Positions 11,400 through 22,072 of a stretch of DNA of 64,000 bases are shown here, in pieces. Within the stretch, counting starts at the first letter, position 1. Each line of letters begins with the position of its first letter. A program made the position numbers and the translations under genes. The stretch lies in NCBI RefSeq assembly GCF_016920785.2, contig NW_024609857.1, positions 126,535,094 to 126,599,093 on the forward strand, given 5' to 3'. The notes under the pieces are model-generated. The model was not told the origin of the DNA and searched no databases. It worked only from the letters and a program-made list of their open reading frames with translations. Source of the DNA: Ixodes scapularis (lineage: Eukaryota; Arthropoda; Arachnida; Ixodida; Ixodidae).

Positions 11400-13855
11400 T
11401 TGCGCCACGATGCGGCTCCTAGCAGAAGCATATCGCATTGGACACAACCAGACTGGCGAAGACTTCCTGTGTAGTAGTTAACTTTAGTTTAGCACAACGC
11501 TATACAATTCGTTCGTGCCAACGCCTTGTGCCGACGGAAACCGCCGCGACTGAAGCCGCCATTATGCACCTTAAGCGGAAGACAGAACCGGGACCGGACA
11601 AAATATCAAACTGGATGCTCCACAAGTCGCCTAAAAACAAACAAGACGAATTGATTGCATATATTAACCAGGTAAGGACTACAGAAGAAATGACATCAAC
11701 CTGAAAAAAAGCTAATCTGGTGCTCCCCTTTAGACTTGGCAAATTTCCCAAAACACACGCCAACTTCAGACCTATTTTTGACATAGTGCGGGGACCAACT
11801 GCTGAACAAGTTGGTCCTCAACCCTTGAAATGCCACATGAAAAAAAGCCATGCTTTCGTCCCCACGCCTGTCGGCTTCCCCAAGAACGTCAGGACACAGG
11901 CCGTCGTAACACATATTAGAGAGTAGTCCTAGAATACACCCAGCACTGCACAACTCCGAACGATAGTGGTAGTAGGTATAAAATAAGCAATTGACAATGT
12001 AACTCACGAGGCAATCCTTACCAAGCCCCATGAAATACAACATGACTTCCGCATGTTTCGCTCTATCCACAACAATCTCTAACGTGGAGCAATTCGCTTC
12101 ATCGATCACGACGGCCAACCGTTCAAGCTTGACCCCTTCATCACATAGCTCTATTCTTTCATCCACACTCTTCAACTTCGTAATGAACACCATAATCTCC
12201 ACCATAAGCTAGCACACGTTCCACAACCCTGCCAGGCAATTTACGCGGCAGACATCACGCCGTGGAGCTCAAGGAGCCAAGGCGTGTAGGAAGAATGCTC
12301 GTGATAGGGCTGGACATCATACAAGAAAACGCGAGGTATATCGGCCTACAGGGCAAGCCAGAGAAATGGGAGTTCACAGTCGTCTTCAACCACGTTCACA
12401 AGACCACCGACGATTACTAAGGTCTTATCTCTCTCCATGTAAACGGGGTATACCCATCCCCCGCAAGCCGCACATCCGTATATTGGAATTTATTCGGTAA
12501 CAAGACGGCCGCAGTGCTCAGTACTCTACTCATCTAGCCAAACAGATTAATAAATTCAGAACATGCCCTTCAGTCACTCGCCACAAACTAGGCGTGAAGT
12601 AATATGAGCGGCAGAAACACTTCCAAGCAACTGTATACGCCAGCCTCATATGTGCATTTCCACACCTAATCTATCCAAAACACAAATTATAAAAGTTGAA
12701 ACAGCACTAAGCAAATGTCTACAAACCAAAGACTGGATGCCCAACTACTTACCAAACACTGGGATCGAGGACGTTGCTCTCCATAATACACAAAGGAGAA
12801 AAGGTTAGCCCATCACGATGCCCGAAACCATCGCCTGACCATTCCACACCAATACAGTATCATTATAGCAAGTCTCGGTTACTCAAGAGAGAACCTTCCC
12901 TTGATCCCCAAGAGTCCTCTTCCCTAAGACACCACACCGCGCATCGCCGTACAACCGATCCCCAAATAGATAAACCAAAGAATCAACGAAGGAAGGCATC
13001 TGGCTCGGGTCAATCACTTACGGGAGCCATCGCACGACACGTATTACACTGACACCAGGCGCACAAATCATATCACAGTTGAATCAGTCGGATCACGAAG
13101 TCACGTCGTGCTCCGTCATAGAAACTTAAAGCGCGCTACACGCCTTCGCGAAAACCATACCCGACTACTTTCAGGGACCCTCAACGGACATATGCACAAT
13201 CACCCCCATCTTCGCGTCCTCCTGGGGTGGATACCGGACCATCAGCGTATGGAAACCAATGTACGAGCACATGCTCTCGCTAGCAATACACCCCCGCCGG
13301 TAGCCCAAGTAGGAGCGCACCAACCACCGCAGGATGCAAAGAACAAGACTGCCAGCTATCAACATGGACCGCGGCCAGCTTCTTTAATTATCCTACATTC
13401 TCTCAGAACGTGACGCCGCTTGCTTTTGGCAAGCTCAAACGCACTACTTACCGTGTTACATGTTTCAACACGACGTACGTAAATGCCCATATCTTCCATT
13501 CCATTCCGCAAAGGGTGCCCAGATAATGACGATAGTTGGACATGGCCTTGCGCCATCGAATCACATTATATCTTCCCCCCACCTCCTTCCCTTTCACATT
13601 TCCCACGCCTGGCAGAGCTGGACTGGTTCACATCTGGAACTCCAAGCCAGGTTGCTGCCACGCCTGGCCGAGCGCATTCACGGCATCTTCCATTTTGAAC
13701 AGATACAACCGTCGACGGGACCAATGCAGAAGGCCATCCGCACACTTTTCCAAACACACCGTCAACTAAATACAGACACCATTCCGATCCAAATTATGTG
13801 AATAAAGTATATCTGTTTCTCTATCTCTCTAAATTTCTCTTTCTCTTTCTCTCCA
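11400..13855 (+). pseudogene. Decayed I-clade-like LINE (RT plus RNase H)
   Basis: Fragments of one non-LTR ORF2 appear in order in shifting frames. KRKTEPGPDKISNWML at about 11565 corresponds to the usual K-x-K-S-A-PGPD RT motif. A degenerate PKP..NFRPI block lies near 11750, a PTPVGF...STQ-like block near 11870 and an AFDNVTHEAIL-like motif near 11990. An RNase H C-terminal remnant (LLGWIPDHQRMETNVRAHALA) is at 13219-13285. A cysteine/histidine-poor tail follows, then an AATAAAG-like end and a CT-rich tail at 13803-13855. Many stops and frameshifts are present. RT plus RNase H in one ORF points to the I/R1-type group. It lies in copy A of the host repeat, truncating its homology with copy B at about 13860. 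Confidence 0.78.
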
Positions 13856-13859
13856 GTAT

Positions 13860-14615
13860 AGCATCGACAGCGTGAACTGGGTGCTTCCCCGTCAGATTGT
13901 ACAATGACTGTCCGGGTCATATTTTTGATATTTCTGCAAGAGTGAGGTATATGGCAAAGTCGTGTTCGTAGTAGAAACATTCAGGTATATGTGAACGCCG
14001 TAGGTATAATGTTTCTAGATATATAAAATTGAGAAGCTCGAGGCGTGGACATTTTCTAGATTTTACGATGTTAATTTGCACTGCTCCACCAAGGCAAGCA
14101 CGTGGTTTTTTTATTTATTATTTATATTTGAGACAATTGAAAACAAGCACGTCAAATATTAAGAAATATAATCCTATGTTTCTATAAAAAAAGTTCAAGA
14201 CACGCGAAAAAATATGTTTTATTGACATTTTTGCAAATTATTTCCCTACTAATATAATAATGCAGAATGTCACAAAATACATGATGACGTGCGTCCTGAA
14301 ACTTACCTTACGAATATAAAGCAAATATCTGCTTAACCATCATTTCAGGTTTTTTATTAAAGCATAACCAAAAGTCATATCGCTAAACGTAGCGAAATCG
14401 CATGTCTATATTAGAACAAATCCTATATCATTTCTTTTAAGCTCACCTCAACTCCTTGCAGTTACTTGAAGTGACTTATGATAACAAAACATTGAGTACC
14501 ATGCGACCTATATTGACTACTATATGAGAGAAGCGACGACAAACCTTCACTAAAATTAGCTAGCTTGTCTTCGTTCTAGGTGCTTTGCCGCACGACGTCG
14601 GCTCCAGAGAGATAT
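13860..14615 (-). repeat. Unclassified repeat copy A, distal part
   Basis: Read on the minus strand, this is collinear with 23000-23122 plus 27423-28040 (copy B, plus strand). Shared landmarks include a GCCTCGAGCTTCTC block at about 14035-14050 and its counterpart at about 27880, a GACAGTCATT block near 13900 and near 28008, and GCGACGTCGTGCGGCAAAG-type sequence next to the Gypsy insertion. The bases 14612-14615 (ATAT) are the E1 target-site duplication. No protein motif is visible, so the repeat's class is unknown. Confidence 0.75.
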
Positions 14616-15027
14616 TGTCACGGGTGGTGACCAATAAACAAGAAATAAACAGTAATAAATAAACGTTTAATGTGGCGAACTTGTGCCAAAAATAAAAGGG
14701 AACAAAAGGTAATAACAGAGCGTCGCGGGCGTCGAAGTCGGCGTAGCAGCAGAGTCGAACGCTGGGGCGAAACTGCCTGCAGATCAGGAGGCGGAGTCCC
14801 TTATGTACGCGCATTGGGTTCTGGAACAATCGGCCTAGATTGTTCGGCGACTGGAACATTCGGAACTCGATCATACGAGAATGTTCTCGAACACACGAGA
14901 ACGCAATGTTGAAAGAACAAATAAAAGATCATTCCACTGACTGGAATCGAACCCAGACTTTCTGCGCGACAGTCAAGCACGCTAACCACTCGGTCACGCG
15001 CGCGGTCGCTCGCCGGCGAGCGTGGCA
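14616..15027 (-). repeat. E1 3' LTR
   Basis: 412 bp, TG...CA. In element orientation it starts with a tRNA-like segment carrying A-box and B-box motifs. A TTTATT-rich region and the ATTAAACGTTTATTTATT block near its end probably contain the polyadenylation signal. Confidence 0.95.
14943..14996 (-). promoter_or_regulatory. tRNA-like A box and B box in the E1 3' LTR
   Basis: In element orientation, TGACCGAGTGGTTAGCG (14980-14996) resembles a tRNA A box and GGTTCGATTCC (14943-14953) matches the B-box consensus GGTTCGANTCC exactly. Spacing fits an internal RNA polymerase III promoter. A TTTT run lies about 20 bp downstream. Whether Pol III uses it is inference. Confidence 0.7.
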
Positions 15028-15043
15028 GTACTCCCCCCTTTAA
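15028..15043 (-). other. E1 polypurine tract
   Basis: Element-sense AAAGGGGGGAGTAC directly abuts the 3' LTR, the position of the plus-strand primer of LTR retrotransposons. Confidence 0.85.
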
Positions 15044-15196
15044 AAAGGCATCGTCTCGATGCCACGTAAAAGGCAACAAAACAGAGCGAAACAAACAAAA
15101 AAATGGGAACATACGGAGGCTCGCCAAACATAATCCTATCAAGCGGTGCACAAACACAATCCTATCAAGCGGTGCACAAGATCACAGTTCGCAGTC

Positions 15197-17488
15197 TTAT
15201 CGCGCGTAGTACGGCTTGAGGCGCACGACGTGGACGACTTCCGGTCGTGGAGCGAGGCGTGATGAAGTCCGTGTTCCGTCGGGCATCACCTCGTAGTTCA
15301 GATCCCCGAGTCGACGAAGTACTTTGTAAGTTCCGAAGTAGCGCTTTAGGAGTTTCTCACCGAGACCACGGCGACGTATCGGTGTCCACACCCACACCCT
15401 GTCTCCGGGCTGGAAGTGGACGTCCCGACGACGGAGGTTGTAGCGGCCAGTGTCGACACGTTGTTGGGCTTGAATACGGTGTCTGACGAGCTGGCGGACT
15501 TCTTCTGCTCGTTGGGCAACCACCTGGGCGTCGTCGCTTCCGTTGACAGCCGGTTCGTGGGGTAACATCGCGTCCAGCATTGTCGTTAGTTTGCGACCAT
15601 GAACCAGTTGGAAGGGTGTCACCCCGGTGGTCTCTTGCACGGCCGTGTTGTAGGCAAACGTCACGTACGGCAACACCTCGTCCCATGTCTTGTGCTCTAC
15701 GTCGACATACATGGAGATCATGTCGGCGATAGTCTTGTTGAGTCTCTCCGTCAGCCCGTTGGTCTGCGGGTGGTACGCCGTTGTGCGCCGATGGCTGGTG
15801 TGGCTGAGACGAAGGATTTCTTGCGTCAGCTGGGCCATAAACGATGATCCACGGTCTGAGATCAAAACTTCGGGAGCGCCGTGCCGGAGGACGATGGACT
15901 CGATAAAGAACTTGGCGACTTCCACAGCAGTCCCTACAGGAAGGGCTTTCGTTTCGGCGTACCGTGTGAGATAATCTGTGGCGACAATGATCCATCTGTT
16001 TCCTTGCGTCGATGGTGGGAAAGGACCAAGTAGATCCATTCCGATCTGCTGGAACGGTACGGTCGGGGGAGCGATCGGATGCAGGAGACCTGCCGGCTTC
16101 GTCGGCGGTTTTTTGCGTCGCTGGCACTCGTGGCAGGACCGTGTGTAGAAGTGAACGGTCTTCGGCAGCTTGGGCCAGTAATACCTTTCAGGGATCCGGG
16201 CCAGCGTACGGCTGTAACCAAGGTGTCCGGACGTCGGGTCGTCGTGGCAGGCTTGGAAGATCTCCGCTCTAAGGTCGGTAGGGATTACCAGCAGCCATGG
16301 TGTGCTGTTGTCTCCGAAGTTCTCCTTGCAAAGTACACCTTGTCGGAGGACGAAAGTCGGCAGGGCTCTCGAGAAGACACGGGGGACACTACCCCCTCGT
16401 CCTTCGAGGTGCTCGATTAGCGCGCGCAACTCAGGATCGTCTCTTTGACGTCGTGCCATGTCGTCGGTGTTTACTGCACCTAGGAAGCACTCGTCGTCAT
16501 CGTCGTTGCTACTGGCGGAAGGTGTTTCGACGGGGGCTCTGGACAGGCTGTCGGCGTCGCTGTGCTTGCGGCCTGACTTGTAGACCACAGTCATGTTGAA
16601 CTCTTGTAGTCGTAGACTCCATCGAGCGAGGCGTCCTGACGGGTCCTTGAAGTTCGCAAGCCAGCAGAGCGAGTGGTGGTCCGTGACTACACGGAACGGG
16701 CTCCCGTACAAATACGGACGAAACTTCGTGATTGCCCAGACGACAGCGAGGCATTCTTGCTCAGTCGTGGAGTAATTTTTCTCCGCCTTGGACAGTGTCC
16801 GACTTGCGTAGGCGATAACTCGCTCGGTGCCGTCTTGCACTTGAACCAGTACCGCGCCAAGTCCAGCGTTACTTGCGTCCGTGTGAATTTCGGTTTCCAC
16901 ATCTTGATCGAAATGTCCTAGAACAGGAGGAGTCTGCAGTCGTCGCTTCAGCTCGTCGAATGCCTGCTGCTGCTCCTCGGTCCATTCGAACTTCTCGGCG
17001 TCCTTCGTGAGGTTTGTGAGCGGTGCGGAAATTTTTGCGAAATCTCGAACGAAGCGCCGATAGTAGGCACATAGCCCAAGGAACCTTCGCACGGCCTTCT
17101 TGTCTCTTGGCGCTGGAAATGATGCGACGGCGCGAGTCTTCTCTGGGTCTGGACGAATGCCTTCGTTACTAACCACGTGACCTAGGAACTTCAGCTCGTC
17201 ATAGGCGAACCGACACTTTGACGGCTCGAGGGTGAGTCCGGCGGTCCGTATGGCGTGGAGAACAGCTTGGAGTCGCCGCAAGTGCTCGTCGAAGTCACCG
17301 GAAAACACTACGACGTCGTCGAGGTAGACGAGACAGCTCTGCCACTTCAGTCCTGCCAGTACGGTGTCCATGACACGCTGGAAAGTTGCTGGCGCCGTGG
17401 ATAGTCCGAAGGGCATCACCTTAAACTCGTACAGTCCATCCGGTGTGACAAAGGCTGTATTCTCTCGGTCCCGTTCGTCGACTTCGAT
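15197..17488 (-). CDS. pol: E1 Pol, C-terminal part: RT core, RNase H, integrase
   Basis: This frame follows the in-frame stop at 17489-17491; its first Met is at 17419, where the listed 740 residues begin. LVYLDDVVVF (residues 30-39) is the RT catalytic YxDD. EIHTDASNAGLG starts RNase H near residue 175. The integrase has an HHCC zinc finger ending in CHECQ, then catalytic D (GMDLLGPFP), D (ISDRGSSF) and E (NGLTERLNK), and a C-terminal GPY/F-type module (KRYFGTYKVL). It ends in RLKPYYAR with no chromodomain. All residues needed for RT, RNase H and integrase catalysis are visible. The only fatal lesion of pol is the nonsense codon separating it from the upstream part. Confidence 0.95.
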   Translation of the reverse strand: MEVDERDRENTAFVTPDGLYEFKVMPFGLSTAPATFQRVMDTVLAGLKWQSCLVYLDDVVVFSGDFDEHLRRLQAVLHAIRTAGLTLEPSKCRFAYDELKFLGHVVSNEGIRPDPEKTRAVASFPAPRDKKAVRRFLGLCAYYRRFVRDFAKISAPLTNLTKDAEKFEWTEEQQQAFDELKRRLQTPPVLGHFDQDVETEIHTDASNAGLGAVLVQVQDGTERVIAYASRTLSKAEKNYSTTEQECLAVVWAITKFRPYLYGSPFRVVTDHHSLCWLANFKDPSGRLARWSLRLQEFNMTVVYKSGRKHSDADSLSRAPVETPSASSNDDDDECFLGAVNTDDMARRQRDDPELRALIEHLEGRGGSVPRVFSRALPTFVLRQGVLCKENFGDNSTPWLLVIPTDLRAEIFQACHDDPTSGHLGYSRTLARIPERYYWPKLPKTVHFYTRSCHECQRRKKPPTKPAGLLHPIAPPTVPFQQIGMDLLGPFPPSTQGNRWIIVATDYLTRYAETKALPVGTAVEVAKFFIESIVLRHGAPEVLISDRGSSFMAQLTQEILRLSHTSHRRTTAYHPQTNGLTERLNKTIADMISMYVDVEHKTWDEVLPYVTFAYNTAVQETTGVTPFQLVHGRKLTTMLDAMLPHEPAVNGSDDAQVVAQRAEEVRQLVRHRIQAQQRVDTGRYNLRRRDVHFQPGDRVWVWTPIRRRGLGEKLLKRYFGTYKVLRRLGDLNYEVMPDGTRTSSRLAPRPEVVHVVRLKPYYAR

Positions 17489-18747
17489 CTACCAGTAGCC
17501 GCTCTTCAGGTACATCGATGAAAAATATCGAGAATGGCGCAGCCGGTCTAACGTGTCGTCGATGCGGGGGAGTGGATAGACGTCTTTCTTCGTCACTGCG
17601 TTCAGCTGCCGGTAGTCCACGCAGAACCTAAGCGTCCCATCTTTCTTCTTAACCAGTACGACTGGGGAGGCCCAAGGACTGCTTGAGGGTTGAATTATGT
17701 CGTCGTTCAGCATCTCTTGAACTTGCTCCTGGATCACCTGCCTTTGTTTGACGGACACTCTGTATGGAGTTCGGTGCACAAGGCGCGCGTCGTCCTCGGT
17801 AACGATGCGGTGCTTCGCAACGGCGGTTTGGCGCACCTTGGACGACGTCGCAAAGCAGTCGCGGTATTCGGCGAGGAGGTTAATCAGCTGACGTCGTTTC
17901 GGGCCCGGAAGTTTAGGGTCAATGTCGAGCTGCGCTGGCGACGTACTGTCTTGCTGAGACGGCGAGGATTCGTCAGCAATGGCGGCGATTTCCTCGGAGT
18001 TTCGGAGTTCCTCGACGTGGCCAACGGCTGCCCCTTTCGTGAGGTGTTGCGGTTCGTTTCGGAAGTTCGTCAGGAGGACCACAGTGCGGCCATTCTGGAG
18101 TTCTGCTACCCCTCTTGCGACGCCTATTCCTCTTCCCAGGAGCAATTGAAGGTTACCTTCTAGGACAACTTCGCCGCAGGTAGCTGTATCTGCCACGACG
18201 GGTACGAGAATACTTGATCGCGGCGGCAGGTTCACGTGGTCGGTGGCGACTCGGACAGCGGCTGACCCTGTTTGGGGTTTCTCTGAAGGCGGAACAGGCT
18301 TCCGCAGCGTCAGCCTGTTCTCACCCAGGTCGATGACGGCGCCGTATTCACACAGAAAGTCCATGCCAAGAATGACATCTCTGGAACAGTCTTGTAGAAC
18401 GACGAACTTTACCGGACACGTCTCGCCGTGAATTTCGACGCGAGCAGTGCACCTTCCGACGGGCGTGATCAGATGTCCTACTGCGGTTCGTACTTGGGGT
18501 CCATCCCACGGCGTCATGACTTTGCGAAGGTGGCGGGAGAGCCTTCCACTCAAGACCGAGTAGTCTGCTCCGGTGTCCACGAGTGCTGATGCGTCGTGGC
18601 CGTCAATGACGACATTTAGGCTATTGGACACCGCTCCAGGGGCGTCGTTTCGGTCTCTGGTAGCGTTCGAGTGGGAGCCCTCCGACGTTCGTGGAGGATC
18701 TTGGCGTCGGTCGTCTTCGGCAACTCCACCTCCAGGGGTTGCCGCGC
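17489..18747 (-). pseudogene. pol: E1 Pol, N-terminal part: protease and start of RT, ended by a nonsense codon
   Basis: This frame lies -1 relative to gag and is open from the frameshift site at 18751-18757; its first Met is at 18631. [13 protein letters not shown] is the aspartic protease active site and ILGMDFL the second conserved protease motif. RT begins with [16 protein letters not shown] and continues to YLKSGYW, where TAG (17489-17491) stands where related elements usually have CAG (Gln, as in QI). That is one C-to-T change. The frame continues without interruption beyond it. Pol is probably made as a Gag-Pol fusion by frameshifting, since no strong start codon is needed or seen. Confidence 0.92.
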
Positions 18748-18757
18748 CTAGTTTCCC
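18718..18757 (-). promoter_or_regulatory. Predicted -1 ribosomal frameshift signal, gag-pol junction of E1
   Basis: The gag codons GGA AAC TAG overlap the slippery heptamer GGGAAAC (18751-18757), directly before the gag stop (18748-18750). After 6 nt there is a perfect 7-bp stem, CGGCAAC (18738-18744) with GTTGCCG (18718-18724), and a 13-nt loop. Pol lies in the -1 frame and is open across the site. GGGAAAC is a known retroviral slippery heptamer. Confidence 0.82.
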
Positions 18758-20123
18758 CGGCGTGGAGCGAGGGGCGAGAGGCTTTCACGTCGGGGTCGGT
18801 GCATCGGCGAAGCTGGACGTCGTGGCGAAGGCGACCGGAACTCTCGGCGGAACGCAGGCTCGGGGGACTGAGGTCGTCGCAGGTACTCGTCGATTTCCCG
18901 AGGGCGTTCACCATAACGGGGTCGCGGGTCGTTCGGGTGGAACCCGCGCAGCCCGAGTCGCCGGTATGGGCATCGGCGGTACACATGGTCAGCTTCCCCG
19001 CAGTGGTAACACAGCGGGCGTCGGTCGGCCGTCCTCCAGACGTCTGTCTTCCTCGGCGCCTGATCTTCCATTCGTCGGGGGTACTGCGGCGTTGGGGCGT
19101 CTCTTCGGGGTGGCGACGTGGCTTGGCGGGGAGCTTGCGGCGGTCGTCGGGCCATCGCAGCGTAGCTCAACGTCGGTTCCTCCGGTGCCACCGTGGTGAC
19201 GGGAACCTCTGGTTGGAGCGCCCGATGCACTTCTTCTCGGACAGCCTCGGCGATGGAAAGGGTTGGCGGACGGCTGGTAGTTGGCAGCAACCTTCGCAGT
19301 TCCTCCCGGACAACCTCTCGGATAATTTCCCGGATGTCCGGTGTACCCAGAGTGTTTTCGCCGTTAAGCAGTGTGGGTGCAGCGACGCCTGGATGTCGCT
19401 GGTAGTGGGACGCACGTGCCTGAAGCGCGCGCTCGATGTTGGTTGCTTCGGCAATGAAAGCTTCGACGGTGGTAGGCGGGCTCCGCACAAGGCCACCGAA
19501 GATGTTTTCCTTCACACCGCGCATCAAGACCCGCAGCTTTTTCTCTTCGGGAGCGGTTGGGTCGGCGCGATTCATGAGGTGAAGAACGTCTTCGACGAAG
19601 CTTGTGACGCTCTGGTCGGCCCCTGGGTTCTCGCTCGCAGGAGTTCTTCGGCACGCTGCCGTCGGTGCTGGTTGGCAAAGGTCCGTCGCAGCTCGGCCTG
19701 GAATTCTTCCCACGACGCAATGGACGCTTCGTGGTTCTCGAACCACGTGCGTGCCGTGCCTTCCAGAGAGAAGTAGACGTTCTGGAGGCACTGCTCCGGT
19801 GTCCATGCGTTATGGCGGGCAACTCGTTCGTAATGTTGCAGCCAATCTTCAACATCCTCGGGGACCTCCCCGTGGAATGGTGTCGGAGTCCGGGGTGAGA
19901 CGGGAAGATATACGACGGCGGCGGCGGACGGGTTCTGCGACGACTGGTTTTCCATCGTCGGCCTCGTTGGCTGCCGGGTCCGGGGTGGCAGAAGTCCGTG
20001 TTCCGGGGGTAGACCTTTGGTGCGGCGACTGGATCGGGTCTCGATCTGGTCTTCGCTCGGTCCTCGGGAGGCTGGGTTCGGACTTGCACTGCGGGAACTG
20101 GGAGGGGAGCGCTGCACGGGCAT
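18748..20123 (-). pseudogene. gag: E1 Gag (capsid and CCHC nucleocapsid), one frameshift
   Basis: ATG at 20123 lies just after the primer binding site (MPVQRSPP). A retrotransposon Gag domain follows, with DWLQHYERVA and GTARTWFENHE and an alpha-helical capsid-like region. A proline/arginine-rich stretch then leads to a zinc knuckle, CYHCGEADHVYRRC (CX2CX4HX4C), for RNA binding. One base is missing near 19620-19625 within the segment after LLRARTQGP, so the reading frame changes there. E2 and E3 keep the frame at this point. The total length of 1376 nt is one less than the 459 codons (with stop) of E2 gag. The gag stop TAG sits in the frameshift signal. Confidence 0.92.
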
Positions 20124-20128
20124 GCGAT

Positions 20129-20149
20129 TACCCAGCACCTCCACCAAAA
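20129..20149 (-). other. E1 primer binding site
   Basis: Element-sense TGGTGGAGGTGCTGGG begins 2-3 nt inside the 5' LTR, where a tRNA 3' end ending CCA would pair. I could not assign the primer tRNA. Confidence 0.65.
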
Positions 20150-20561
20150 TGTCACGGGTGGTGACCAATAAACAAGAAATAAACAGTAATAAATAAACGT
20201 TTAATGTGGCGAACTTGTGCCAAAAATAAAAGGGAACAAAAGATAATAACAGAGCGTCGCGGGCGTCGAAGTCGGCGTAGCAGCGGAGTCGAACGCTGGG
20301 GCGAAACTGCCTGCAGATCAGGAGGCGGAGTCCCTTATGTACGCGCATTGGGTTCTGGAACAATCGGCCTAGATTGTTCGGCGACTGGAACATTCGGAAC
20401 TCGATCATACGAGAATGTTCTCGAACACACGAGAACGCAATGTTGAAAGAACAAATAAAAGATCATTCCACTGACTGGAATCGAACCCAGACTTTCTGCG
20501 CGACAGTCAAGCACGCTAACCACTCGGTCACGCGCGCGGTCGCTCGCCGGCGAGCGTGGCA
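20150..20561 (-). repeat. E1 5' LTR
   Basis: 412 bp, TG...CA, differing from the 3' LTR at two positions seen by eye. Confidence 0.95.
20477..20530 (-). promoter_or_regulatory. tRNA-like A box and B box in the E1 5' LTR
   Basis: The same motifs as in the other LTR: A box 20514-20530, B box 20477-20487 (exact GGTTCGATTCC in element sense), with a TTTT run about 20 bp downstream. Confidence 0.7.
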
Positions 20562-20895
20562 ATATTCTCTAGAATCGGCGAAGTCTACAACGGTGCAGCT
20601 CTATTGCAGAGCGTAGAAAGTCGTCATACTTTAAAACCATAGGACGAGAATGAATTAAAAAAAACAGACAACACAACAAAAAAGCTAAAGAACAGCTGAG
20701 TTTTTTCGACCACACAAAAAAAAAAAAATTAGGAATACCGAACATGACGTCGCGAAGATTCGACCAGACGTGGCTCGACAAGCTAAATCACAACATCCCT
20801 AGAGACCCTTCCGGAAACGAGCATCCGACGCCAAGCACCCGCAAAGGTAATCCCCGTCAAGACTGCGAGAAACCGACCAAGTTTCTAATCTCAGG
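20562..20895 (-). repeat. Unclassified repeat copy A, proximal part
   Basis: Read on the minus strand it continues the 13860-14615 repeat across the E1 insertion and matches 22738-22990 of copy B. Landmarks are CTCTGCAATAGAGC at about 20600-20615, the CTGTTCTTTAG block near 20690 and a TCTGGTCGAATCTT block near 20765. Beyond 20800 it matches 22275-22347, on the other side of the small insert in copy B. Confidence 0.72.
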
Positions 20896-21633
20896 GTGTT
20901 AGATTGAGATGTTTCCTGACCAGCTGGTTTGTGTTCGTTCACTTCTCTCAGAGTCATACTGTCCCAGGCATTGTTCTTTGTGTTGCCTTATAAAGGACCA
21001 CCTCCTCCTCTTATTTCCTAAGGTAGAGGTCACTATTGCCAGGAGTTGCGAACAGTGTGAATGACATATTGCCTTGAAACTCAAGCGCGCACACAAGGAA
21101 GGTCAATCACCGGGTAAACAAAACGAAGATAGTAGTATCGGGGGTTCCTATCTTGGTGTTGAACATTTGGAGGTGCAAAAAAAAAAACATCGACTTACCA
21201 TTTCAAAGTATCGGCGTGTAGCGTAACGCACAAGGAGTACAGTTAGATGTTGGTAGCCACCAGGACGTTTTTAGCTGTTTTGGTTCAAACACGCTAACCA
21301 AACATTTGGAGCCTAGAGAGAACCATTCAGAAACTCTCAAATTAACAATTGGAGAGAACGTCACAAAGAAGACTTCCGTCACTTTGTTTGCACTGTGACT
21401 GAACTTTTTTGTGTGAGCGCTTTAGTTTCAAGGCAATATGCCATTCATACCGTTCGCAACTGCCGGCATATGAAGCCCGCCGGCACTCCTTTGGAAATAT
21501 GAGGAGGGGCTGGGACTTTAGAAGGCAACGCAAGGACACAAAGATAAAACAAAGCTCGGGACAGTGTGACTTTGTGAAAAGGATTGCACGCAAACGATCT
21601 GGTTACGGAACATCATAATCGAACACCCTCAGA
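20896..21633. mobile_element. Foldback-type element with ~230-bp imperfect inverted arms
   Basis: The arm at about 20896-21125 is reverse-complementary to about 21390-21633 with roughly a quarter of positions changed. The shared landmark is GTTTCAAGGCAATATG. The outer ends read TAATCTCAGGGTGTT and, inverted, TAATCTGAGGGTGTT. The flanks join continuously in copy B of the host repeat (near 22268), where this element is absent, which supports an insertion. The middle (about 21126-21389) shows no coding motif. Confidence 0.7.
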
Positions 21634-22072
21634 TTAAAGGAGCTATGCAACAATTTTTGTACTTTGCGCAAATACCGCTTAAAACGAATCCCAAACGTTA
21701 ATGACCTATGAAACACGCGTTCGTTTTTCACCCCACGCAATAGTAGTCCCAGAAAAAAATTAAAGAAAAACGAGCAGCGTTCACCCCCTCAACTCGCAGC
21801 TAGAACAAGCGGCCACGTGATCCGGAGCCGATTATATGCCGCCAGTGTTGATCATAGCCACGCGCTGGGGTTGGCAAAGCGCAGGACACGCGCTGAGTTC
21901 CACACATTGTTATGGCTCGGCTGTTGTCGTCGTTGCAACGATTGGACACGGGTCACAACCCGAATGCTTCCCGAGCTAGCAATTATCACGAGCCCAAGTC
22001 GAGTGCCCACGCAATGCTCGGATCCAATCTATGAACCGCATTCAAATATCGTCACTTGGGTGTACTGCGATC
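21634..22072 (+). repeat. Dispersed 430-bp repeat, copy 1
   Basis: Starts TTAAAGGAGC and ends CACTTGGGTG. It is about 93% identical by eye to 26352-26779, inside Gypsy E2, in the same orientation. No convincing coding sequence. Confidence 0.88.

Larger units (their letters stand above)
14616..20561 (-). mobile_element. Ty3/Gypsy LTR retrotransposon E1, full length
   Basis: Two 412-bp LTRs (14616-15027 and 20150-20561) begin TG and end CA and flank gag and pol in the order expected for Ty3/Gypsy: gag, protease, RT, RNase H, integrase. ATAT flanks both ends (14612-14615 and 20562-20565). The LTRs differ at only two positions by eye, so insertion was recent. A purine-rich tract next to the 3' LTR and a TGG-starting primer binding site next to the 5' LTR are present. 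One frameshift in gag and one nonsense codon in RT make this copy non-autonomous. A 25-bp segment just inside the 3' end (15131-15180) is tandemly duplicated relative to E3. Confidence 0.96.

Noticed and set aside
14930..15020. A genuine host tRNA gene in the LTR
   Set aside because: A and B boxes are good, but the anticodon and T stems pair poorly in E1 and the segment is repeated in all LTRs, so it is a tRNA-derived part of the element.
15247..19776. Many long plus-strand ORFs across Gypsy E1
   Set aside because: GC-rich antisense shadows of gag and pol.
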